A stretch of DNA of 7,885 bases from Alphaproteobacteria bacterium. Lineage in GTDB: Bacteria; Pseudomonadota; Alphaproteobacteria; Rickettsiales; JABSSG01. The stretch lies in NCBI GenBank assembly GCA_022600235.1, contig JAHZKS010000118.1, forward strand, positions 1-7,885. The letters are read 5' to 3'. Shown in pieces: positions 1 to 5,608 of the stretch; the first letter of the stretch is position 1; each line of letters starts with the position of its first letter. The notes beneath the pieces were generated by a model. That model did no database searches and was not told the DNA's origin. It saw nothing but the letters and a program-made list of their open reading frames with translations. The position numbers were made by a program, and so were the translations under genes.

Positions 1-7
1 AAATTTT

Positions 8-36
8 TTGTATAAAAATTTTTTAATTAATATTAT
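8..36 (+). promoter_or_regulatory. possible promoter of the 229-residue gene
   Basis: TTGTAT (8-13) and TATTAT (31-36) are separated by 17 bases and resemble a housekeeping sigma factor -35/-10 pair (3/6 and 5/6 matches to consensus). The predicted transcription start lies only about 7 bases before the ATG at 50, so the mRNA would be almost leaderless, which agrees with the lack of a good ribosome binding site. The stretch is nearly all A and T, so a chance match is quite possible. Bases 1-21 can also fold as an all-AT hairpin (AAATTTTT pairing with AAAAATTT) followed by Ts and could be the end of a terminator for a gene left of the window. Confidence 0.3.
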
Positions 37-49
37 AGAGTAATTTGAT

Positions 50-739
50 ATGTCAGAAAATTTAGACCCTACGATGCGTGCTTTAGGTGCTTTTGGACAT
101 ACTTGTTGGATGGGTTTTGCACATACTGTCTCAACTCGTTTAACCAGCAAATGGGATATTGTACAGCAAGGATATAATGGATATGTAAAGACTTTGGGAC
201 CGGGTCATAAATTAAAAGATCAATTTCTACGATTAAAGTATGATCCATCAAAAGAAATAATTTTTACTCAATATGTACCACAAACTGTTTTTTTTGTTAT
301 ATCATCTTCTTTTTCTCTTGGTAAAGCGCTTGGTAGTGATGATCCAAAGGTGAATGCTAAGGAGCTTGCAGAGTTTACTTTAGATACTTCTTTTTATCTT
401 TTTGAGACAGTGGCATTTAATTTATTGACTCCTTTTGCGCCTTTTCCATTAATTCCTGCGCTGTGGGGAGTGGGTTCTTTTTTAGCATCATCAAATCAGG
501 ATTTGGCTGATTTGAGAGAGTCTGCTGTTGAAGTATTATGCAGATCAGGATTTTTTGGAGATTGTGGATTAGATGATGAGGATCAAAACGAGAATCAAAA
601 TATAGATGATGAGAGTAAAGCTTTAAACACAGAAGTTTGTATCTCAGGAAATTGTATTGATCATGATATAGACTATGGGAATAAAGATCCAAATGCAGAA
701 GCTTGTGTTTCAGGAGATTGTATTGATCATGATAATTAA
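50..739 (+). CDS. unrecognised protein with two hydrophobic segments and Cys/Asp-rich C-terminal repeats
   Basis: I do not recognise this 229-residue protein. The start at 50 is bounded by an in-frame TAA at 41-43; no clear Shine-Dalgarno is seen (only a weak TAGAG about 10 bases upstream). There is no obvious signal peptide. Two hydrophobic stretches are visible, about residues 75-92 and 113-147; the second is rich in Pro and Phe (LTPFAPFPLIPALWG), and both could be membrane-associated. The C-terminal third (from about 160) is acidic and holds paired cysteines: CRSGFFGDC (164-172), CISGNC (197-202) and CVSGDC (219-224), the last two each followed by IDHD. Copies two and three are 22 residues apart, with clear DNA-level duplication. 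The gene stands alone, ends just before a strong terminator and faces the gat operon. Membrane association and disulfide or metal binding by the Cys pairs are inference only. The reading frame is well supported; the function is unknown. Confidence 0.8.
   Translation: MSENLDPTMRALGAFGHTCWMGFAHTVSTRLTSKWDIVQQGYNGYVKTLGPGHKLKDQFLRLKYDPSKEIIFTQYVPQTVFFVISSSFSLGKALGSDDPKVNAKELAEFTLDTSFYLFETVAFNLLTPFAPFPLIPALWGVGSFLASSNQDLADLRESAVEVLCRSGFFGDCGLDDEDQNENQNIDDESKALNTEVCISGNCIDHDIDYGNKDPNAEACVSGDCIDHDN
632..733 (+). repeat. tandem duplication (66-base period) inside the 229-residue gene
   Basis: Bases 632-667 and 698-733 are 36-base copies that differ at four positions, all transitions (T/C, A/G, C/T, A/G). 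The period is 66 bases, or 22 codons, so the reading frame is kept. Both copies encode E-(V/A)-C-(I/V)-S-G-(N/D)-C-I-D-H-D. The linker between them has diverged more than the copies themselves. A degenerate earlier relative may be encoded at about 530-583 (EVLCRSG...DCGLDDED). Confidence 0.85.
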
Positions 740-760
740 TAATAGTAAACAAACTTAATT

Positions 761-786
761 AAAAGGAGCCTTAAGGCTCCTTTTTT
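761..786 (+). terminator. rho-independent terminator, nearly symmetrical
   Basis: AAAAGGAGCC (761-770) pairs perfectly with GGCTCCTTTT (775-784) around a TTAA loop and runs into further Ts (785-786). It lies 21 bases after the stop codon of the plus-strand gene. Because the hairpin is a perfect palindrome with A-tracts on one side and T-tracts on the other, it also reads as a terminator on the minus strand. It is the only good candidate for ending the gatCAB transcript, which would then carry about 220 bases of 3' untranslated sequence. Confidence 0.9.
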
Positions 787-863
787 GTATAATCGACAAC
801 GATTCAGTAGGCATTTTAATTCTTGAAAGGGAAGGTTATTCTCTAGTATTTCGACAGACTGTA

Positions 864-924
864 GTCATCCTACGATTGGCTCCCAGCCCTATAGGGCAAG
901 ATCCTGTATCAAGTTCAGGATGAC
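864..924. repeat. intergenic palindromic repeat element
   Basis: The element is bounded by inverted GTCATCCT (864-871) and AGGATGAC (917-924). Inside are a perfect 12-base palindrome GCCCTATAGGGC (886-897) and a hairpin ATCCTG (901-906)/CAGGAT (916-921) with a 9-base loop. The right half, GATCCTG..AAGTTCAGGATGAC, has the form of short dispersed palindromic repeats known from intergenic DNA of Rickettsiales genomes. Only one copy is in the window, so dispersal is inferred. The transcript could fold into a nested stem on either strand. No open reading frame of note crosses it. Confidence 0.65.
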
Positions 925-934
925 ATAGGGTAGA

Positions 935-955
935 TACCAGATGGCAGTGCTGGTA
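935..955. repeat. small inverted repeat next to the palindromic element
   Basis: TACCAG (935-940) and CTGGTA (950-955) form a 6-base-pair stem with a 9-base loop (ATGGCAGTG). It lies 10 bases beyond the larger element and may be part of the same repeat unit. No T-run follows on either strand, so it is not a typical terminator. The remainder of the gene-free stretch 787-1002 shows nothing that I can identify. Confidence 0.45.
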
Positions 956-1002
956 GATGAAGGATTACATAAGTGGCTTGGGATTTGTTGTGAGGTTTTA
1001 GA

Positions 1003-2460
1003 CTATGCTTTGCCTAACTTTGTTTTAAGTAGTTCATTCACGGCTTGTGGGTTAACTTTCCCGCCAGATTTTTTCATTACTTGACCTACAAAGAAGCCAA
1101 ATAATTTATCTTTTCCACTTTGGTATTCTTTTACTTTGTCCTGATTTTCTGAAATTACTGCATCAATTAATTGTTCAATTGCGCCAGTATCTACAATTTG
1201 TTTTAACCCTTTTTCTTCAACAATTGAAGAAGCTTGTTCTCCGGTTTCAAACATCAAGTCAAATACCTCCTTAGCTATTTTTCCAGAAATTGTATTATCC
1301 TCTATAAGGCTTAGCAGGTCTATAAGCTTATTTGGCGTAATCGTAGAATCCTTCAAACTTATGGATGCTTTATTTAGTCTTGCAAATAGTTCTACGCTTA
1401 TCCAATTAGATGCTAATTTAGGATTTCTACCAGATTTAAGGACAGATTCAAAATAGTCAGCAACATCTTTGTCACTAGCCAAAACACTTGCTTCGTAAGG
1501 GCTTAATCCAAGATCTTTTATATATCTTACTTTCTTTTGCTCTGGAAGTTCTGGAAGTTTTGATTTGATCTTATCAATATATTCTTGAGTAATTTTTACT
1601 GGCAATAAATCAGGGTCAGGGAAATAACGGTAATCTTGAGCATCTTCTTTAGATCTCATAGTCCTGGTTTCGCCAGTGTCAGCGTTAAATAGCCTTGTTT
1701 CTTGATCTATTGTGCCACCATCTTCAATGATAGAGATCTGTCTTTCTATCTCATGATCAATAGCGCGTGTGACGTTTTTGATAGAGTTCAAATTTTTAAC
1801 TTCACATCTTGTGCCTAGTGGATCGTTTGGTTTTCTTACTGATACATTTGCGTCGCATCTCATTGATCCTTGCTCCATGTTTCCATCGCATGTGCCAAGA
1901 TACCTTAATATGCTACGCAATCTCTTTAAAAATTCTGCGGCTTCAAATGCAGATCTAATGTCTGGATCTGTTACAATCTCCATAAGCGCTATGCCACATC
2001 TATTTAAATCTATATAGCTTTCAGTTGGGCTCTGATCATGTATGCTTTTACCAGCATCTTGCTCTAGATGAATACGAGTAACATTTATTCTTTTTTCTTC
2101 TTTTTCCTGAGTTTCTATATCTATATAACCACCTTCAACAATAGGGTGGTAGAACTGAGATATTTGGTAACCTTGTGGCAAGTCTGCGTAAAAGTAATTT
2201 TTTCTGTCAAACACAGAAACTTTGCTAATATTTCCATTTATTCCAAGTCCTGTTTTTACTGCTTGTTCGATGCAATATTCATTAAGCACTGGTAACATGC
2301 CTGGCATTGCAGCATCTATTAAAGACACATGACTATTTGGTGAGCCTCCATATTCTGCTGAAGCTCCAGAGAATAGCTTGCTCTTAGAGGTGATTTGAGC
2401 ATGAATTTCAAGCCCAATCACTACTTCCCATTTGCCTGTTTTTCCTTCTACTAAATTCAT
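1003..2460 (-). CDS. gatB: Asp-tRNA(Asn)/Glu-tRNA(Gln) amidotransferase subunit B
   Basis: GatB is the tRNA-binding and kinase subunit of the cytoplasmic GatCAB complex. It activates the side-chain carboxylate of mischarged Glu-tRNA(Gln) or Asp-tRNA(Asn) with ATP before ammonia from GatA is added. At 485 residues it has the usual full length. Visible landmarks are WEVVIGLEIHAQ (11-22, with the conserved Glu18 and His20), HLEQDAGK (131-138, Glu133), the family signature IDLNRCGIALMEI (150-162), MEQGSMRCDANVSVR (195-209) and TRTMRSKEDAQDYRYFPDPD (265-284). The C-terminal YqeY-like tail domain ends with GKDKLFGFFVGQVMKKSGGK (about 449-468). In the signature the common Pro-Leu is Ala-Leu. The ATG at 2460 follows the gatA stop by 2 bases and has a good Shine-Dalgarno. 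It is the last gene of the operon; the terminator at 761-786 is a likely end of its transcript. Confidence 0.98.
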   Translation of the reverse strand: MNLVEGKTGKWEVVIGLEIHAQITSKSKLFSGASAEYGGSPNSHVSLIDAAMPGMLPVLNEYCIEQAVKTGLGINGNISKVSVFDRKNYFYADLPQGYQISQFYHPIVEGGYIDIETQEKEEKRINVTRIHLEQDAGKSIHDQSPTESYIDLNRCGIALMEIVTDPDIRSAFEAAEFLKRLRSILRYLGTCDGNMEQGSMRCDANVSVRKPNDPLGTRCEVKNLNSIKNVTRAIDHEIERQISIIEDGGTIDQETRLFNADTGETRTMRSKEDAQDYRYFPDPDLLPVKITQEYIDKIKSKLPELPEQKKVRYIKDLGLSPYEASVLASDKDVADYFESVLKSGRNPKLASNWISVELFARLNKASISLKDSTITPNKLIDLLSLIEDNTISGKIAKEVFDLMFETGEQASSIVEEKGLKQIVDTGAIEQLIDAVISENQDKVKEYQSGKDKLFGFFVGQVMKKSGGKVNPQAVNELLKTKLGKA

Positions 2461-2462
2461 AT

Positions 2463-3941
2463 TTAAAATCCTTTTGGAGATTCTTTAAAATTAAAGCATT
2501 TTTCTAAGTTTTTTGCTGCTCTAAATACAGTCTCTTCATCAAATCGTTTACCAACAATTTGTATTCCAAGAGGCAGACCTTTTTTGTTCAACCTTCCAGG
2601 TATAGATATGGCAGGAAGACCAGCCATACTTGCAGGAATTGTGTATAAATCGTTTAAATATAATGCTACAGGATCCATTTTATCTTTATTTGCTATGGAG
2701 AATGCAGCAGTAGGGGCTGTAGGGGTGATAATAGCATCTATATTTTTGAATGCTTCATCGAAGTCAGAAACAAGCAACCTTCTTACCTTTTGTGCCTTTA
2801 GAAAATAATCTTCATAATAACCAGAGGAAAGAACATATGTTCCTATCATAATTCTTCTTTCAACTTCGTGTCCAAATCCTTTTGTCCTGGTAGCTGTATA
2901 CATTTCATCGAGTGTCATACCAGGTTCATGTTCTCTGAGTCCAAATCGTACACCATCAAAACGTGATAAATTTGAAGATGCTTCAGCTGGTGCTATAACA
3001 TAATATGCACCAATTCCATATTTGGTATGAGGTAGGCTTATTTCTTCTATAATTGCTCCTTCTTTTTTTAGCATTTCTACTGAATCTTCCCAAAGCTTTT
3101 CTATTTCTGGGTCTAAACCCTCACTGCGATATTCTTTTGGGATACCAATTCTAAGACCTTTAACGTCTTTCTTCATAGCCTCTGAAAGGTTAGGTAGCCC
3201 TATATTCACAGAAGTAGAGTCTTTTTGATCATGCCCCATTGTAGATTTCGCTAATAATGCTGCATCTTCTACTGATCTTGCGAAAACTCCTGCTTGGTCA
3301 AGTGAGCTAGCAAATGCAATGATTCCATATCTTGAGCATCTTCCGTATGAGGGCTTAAAGCCAACTATTCCGCAGAATGCAGCAGGTTGTCTTACAGAAC
3401 CTCCTGTGTCTGTTCCTGTAGAGCCCATAGCTATTTTTGCTGCTACAGCAGCAGCAGATGCTCCAGAAGATCCACCAGGTGAGAATGTTTCGTCACTACC
3501 AGTTTCCTTCCAAGGGTTTATGCTAGGGAAGAAAGAACTATATGTGTTAGCTGATCCCATTGCAAACTCATCCATATTTGCTTTTCCTAACATCACAGAC
3601 CCTGCCTCAAATAATTTTGAAGTTACAGTAGACTCGTATTGAGGAATGAAATTATGTAGAATTTGAGATGCATTAGTTGTTCTGATTCCTTTTGTGCAGA
3701 ATGCATCTTTTATAGCCAATGGTATTCCTTCTAGATCACCTGCGGACCCATTTGCATATTTTTCATCTGATTCTGCAGCTTTCTTTTTTGCTAGATCTAA
3801 AGTTTCAGTGATGAATATGTTGAGATTTTTATGCTTTTCTAGTGCATTAATGTGAGCGGTTAACAATTCAACACTGGAGAATTTTTTATTCTTCAGCCCA
3901 TCTAGAGCTTCTATTATGCTTAAGGAGTTTAAATCTTTCAT
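2463..3941 (-). CDS. gatA: Asp-tRNA(Asn)/Glu-tRNA(Gln) amidotransferase subunit A (amidase)
   Basis: GatA is the glutaminase subunit of GatCAB: it hydrolyses glutamine and channels the ammonia to GatB. It belongs to the amidase-signature family, and its 492 residues are the normal length. The Ser-cisSer-Lys catalytic triad can be read directly: Lys78 in EGIPLAIKDAF, Ser158 in PGGSSGASAAAVAA and the nucleophile Ser182 in GTDTGGSVRQPA, with the family's 24-residue spacing between the two serines. Downstream FCGIVGFKPSYGRCSRYG and the C-terminal GLPAISIPGR...GLPLGIQIVG are also typical. A short extension just before the GGSS motif (KETGSDETFS) is longer than in many homologues. The ATG lies one base after the gatC stop (TAG-C-ATG), with no strong Shine-Dalgarno, suggesting coupled translation. 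No sign of damage is seen. Confidence 0.98.
   Translation of the reverse strand: MKDLNSLSIIEALDGLKNKKFSSVELLTAHINALEKHKNLNIFITETLDLAKKKAAESDEKYANGSAGDLEGIPLAIKDAFCTKGIRTTNASQILHNFIPQYESTVTSKLFEAGSVMLGKANMDEFAMGSANTYSSFFPSINPWKETGSDETFSPGGSSGASAAAVAAKIAMGSTGTDTGGSVRQPAAFCGIVGFKPSYGRCSRYGIIAFASSLDQAGVFARSVEDAALLAKSTMGHDQKDSTSVNIGLPNLSEAMKKDVKGLRIGIPKEYRSEGLDPEIEKLWEDSVEMLKKEGAIIEEISLPHTKYGIGAYYVIAPAEASSNLSRFDGVRFGLREHEPGMTLDEMYTATRTKGFGHEVERRIMIGTYVLSSGYYEDYFLKAQKVRRLLVSDFDEAFKNIDAIITPTAPTAAFSIANKDKMDPVALYLNDLYTIPASMAGLPAISIPGRLNKKGLPLGIQIVGKRFDEETVFRAAKNLEKCFNFKESPKGF
2469..2475 (-). promoter_or_regulatory. ribosome binding site of gatB, inside the end of gatA
   Basis: On the minus strand AAAAGGA is followed by 8 bases and then the gatB ATG at 2460. 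It lies within the last codons of gatA, consistent with translational coupling of the two subunits. It fixes the gatB start. Confidence 0.75.
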
Positions 3942-3942
3942 G

Positions 3943-4230
3943 CTATTCTATTACTTTTGGCACTAGAAAATATTCAAATTTTTCTTTAGGTGCATTTTTA
4001 AAAATTTTATCTGTGCAGTCACCATCAGTAACTTCATCTTTTCTTGTGGGAGTGCTTTCTTCGTTGACATTAGTCATAGGAGCAACGTTGTCTGTGTTGG
4101 CAGACTTTAATGTGTCGATTACATCTATTATTTTAGATAGCTCTTTTGTGTAAAGCTCTACTTTGTCATCATCTATTTTGAATCTAGCTAGCTTTGCAGT
4201 TTTTAGTACAGTTTCTTTGTCTATAGACAT
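3943..4230 (-). CDS. gatC: Asp-tRNA(Asn)/Glu-tRNA(Gln) amidotransferase subunit C
   Basis: GatC is the small subunit that wraps around GatA and GatB and stabilises the complex. The 95 residues match the family length. Visible motifs are KTAKLARFKI near residues 10-20, a helical stretch with ELSKIIDVIDTLKSANTDNV, PMTNV (about 51-55), the RKDEVTDGDC segment (about 63-72), and the near-invariant ending APKEKFEYFLVPKVIE. It is the first gene of gatC-gatA-gatB. The start at 4230 has no convincing Shine-Dalgarno. A TATAAA is present just upstream on the minus strand (about 4237-4242), but no -35 partner was found at proper distance. The 116-base gap to the 373-residue gene upstream shows no terminator, so read-through from that gene is possible. 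Confidence 0.97.
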   Translation of the reverse strand: MSIDKETVLKTAKLARFKIDDDKVELYTKELSKIIDVIDTLKSANTDNVAPMTNVNEESTPTRKDEVTDGDCTDKIFKNAPKEKFEYFLVPKVIE

Positions 4231-4346
4231 AATGTATTCGCTTTTATATGAGAAAGCAAATTAGGATATTTTTGTAGAAAACGCAAGAGTTTTTGTAAGT
4301 AACAGTGAGGTTTCTTAGTGTCTATGTAGTATTGATTGAAAAGAAT

Positions 4347-5468
4347 TTATATCGAGCGCTTCTTTTCTTTTTTCTTTTTGGAAGATGGGCTTCTTGGTGC
4401 GTCTGATTCATCTTCTGAAGATGATGTTACTCCATCTCTACGTAATTCTAAGCCAATATCTGTTACAGCTTTAGCTAGCGAGGCTTCCATTTTTTTCTCA
4501 GGGTCTATATCTATATCCTCAGGGGTGTGATGTTCTGCATCTTGAGATAAAGACTGAACGGTCAATAAATGTTTATGTTTATCGATAAAGTCATCAAATT
4601 CTTCTTGAGCAATTGGTCTATAGACAGTACCTTCTTTGTCTCTGCTTGGCCTGCGAGGGTCAATACCAAACATTCCCGCTCCAGATACAGGCACTCCTGC
4701 TTTAGCAAAACTTTCAGTGAATGAGCCAGATAATTCTCTCATAACAGCGTTCATTGTGTCTAGGCTTCTGCCTATTTTTTCAGCTTCTTTTGGTGGCAAA
4801 CTGTTTTGGTATATTGTCATACATCTGTTGAAAGCATGCATATAAACGTCAGGGTGTTGGGTTGCAAGCTCACTATCATTTAATATAGCTCCATTATCAC
4901 ATTCTCTTGCAAACTCTGTTATTAATTTGTTCATCCTTTGCTCTAGAGATTTTGGAACAACCATACATGGAATGACATCTGCCAGAATAGTGTCTCTAAC
5001 TCCACCTGCTTTATGTGCAGTGATATTACATTCTTTGAAAGCACGTGAATAACCTCCTAGAGTAATACCATCTTTTGATATTAGTGTTATTCGTTTGTCT
5101 ATTTCTCCTGATGAAAGGTCCCGATCTTCACGCAATAGGTCTATTTTTGCGGGGTGCCTAGCAAATATCTGTTTCAGTGCATTTATAGGAAATGCATGGG
5201 ACACTAAGCAATCTGCTTGTAAAACAGGTCCTTTCCTGAAACCTGAAGCTGCTGTTTTTGTGTATTGAAATTCGCCTCGTGTGTGTCCGTCTAAATCAGA
5301 GAAGGCTATCTGATTTAATTCAAGTGTTGGGCGTTCTTTCTTTGGCTTTGCAGCTGATTGTTTAGGTTTTACATAATCTTCTTCATCGCTTTCGGGTGCT
5401 GAATCAAAATCAATCCGTGCTTTTGGACCTTTTGTGGCTCTTTTTGTGATTTTTTTCTTTTTTGGCAT
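4347..5468 (-). CDS. unrecognised protein with lysine-rich, NLS-like tracts at both ends
   Basis: I do not recognise this 373-residue protein. It has no signal peptide and no membrane segment, so it is a soluble protein. The N-terminus starts MPKKKKITKRATKGPKAR, followed by an acidic patch SAPESDEEDY (23-32) and a second Lys/Pro region (KPKQSAAKPKKERP, 34-47). The middle (about 50-320) looks folded and mixed in composition, with six cysteines. The C-terminus mirrors the start: acidic TSSSEDESDAPRS (348-360), then SSKKKKEKKRSI at the end. Such basic clusters next to Ser-acidic sites look like eukaryotic nuclear localisation signals with casein-kinase-2-type sites. In an intracellular bacterium this suggests, but does not show, a secreted effector; nucleic-acid binding inside the bacterium would also fit. 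The ATG at 5468 is set by an in-frame TAG 12 codons upstream; only a weak, close AGG precedes it. A TATAAA lies at 5493-5488 without a good -35. Confidence 0.85.
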   Translation of the reverse strand: MPKKKKITKRATKGPKARIDFDSAPESDEEDYVKPKQSAAKPKKERPTLELNQIAFSDLDGHTRGEFQYTKTAASGFRKGPVLQADCLVSHAFPINALKQIFARHPAKIDLLREDRDLSSGEIDKRITLISKDGITLGGYSRAFKECNITAHKAGGVRDTILADVIPCMVVPKSLEQRMNKLITEFARECDNGAILNDSELATQHPDVYMHAFNRCMTIYQNSLPPKEAEKIGRSLDTMNAVMRELSGSFTESFAKAGVPVSGAGMFGIDPRRPSRDKEGTVYRPIAQEEFDDFIDKHKHLLTVQSLSQDAEHHTPEDIDIDPEKKMEASLAKAVTDIGLELRRDGVTSSSEDESDAPRSPSSKKKKEKKRSI

Positions 5469-5560
5469 AACCTGAGCGCCGTTAAAATTTATATAACAAT
5501 GCTAATCGCGAAAGATGAAGAATTTATTAATATCTGCTCCTAATCAAATTGGTTTTTCTA

Positions 5561-5589
5561 TTGATTATGCATTAATGAAATTATATTCT
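5561..5589 (+). promoter_or_regulatory. probable promoter of the membrane-sulfotransferase gene
   Basis: TTGATT (5561-5566) and TATTCT (5584-5589) are spaced by 17 bases and each matches the sigma-70 consensus at 4 of 6 positions. An overlapping TATATT (5582-5587) would be a better -10 with a shorter spacer. The leader before the ATG at 5609 would be under 20 bases, and there is no clear Shine-Dalgarno. It lies in the 140-base divergent region (5469-5608) between two oppositely oriented genes, which probably also holds the minus-strand promoter. Confidence 0.45.
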
Positions 5590-5608
5590 CTCTGAAAAAT
5601 ATATAGAT

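Noticed and set aside
1..21. All-AT hairpin as a terminator at the left edge
   Set aside because: The stem has no G-C pair and the preceding gene is outside the window, so it cannot be told from ordinary AT-rich intergenic DNA.
417..752. 111-codon open frame antisense to the 229-residue gene
   Set aside because: It overlaps the Cys-repeat coding region and the low-complexity His/Leu/Tyr content reflects the opposite strand of Asp/Asn-rich codons. No ribosome binding site and no recognisable domain.
787..1002. A tRNA or small RNA gene in the gatB-downstream gap
   Set aside because: I looked for an acceptor stem, TTCRA-type T-loop and anticodon arm and found none in a consistent arrangement; the hairpins fit a palindromic repeat better.
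3319..3642. 107-codon plus-strand open frame inside gatA
   Set aside because: It is the antisense shadow of the conserved amidase signature; gatA is intact on the other strand with its complete catalytic triad.
4614..5270. Possible degenerate HNH-type toxin motif in the NLS-like protein (VLQADCLVSHAFPINAL, then DVIPCMVVP)
   Set aside because: The first segment recalls a QxDH..P..N nuclease pattern, but the key DH is DC and no second His/Asn set is visible. Too weak to call a nuclease without a profile search.
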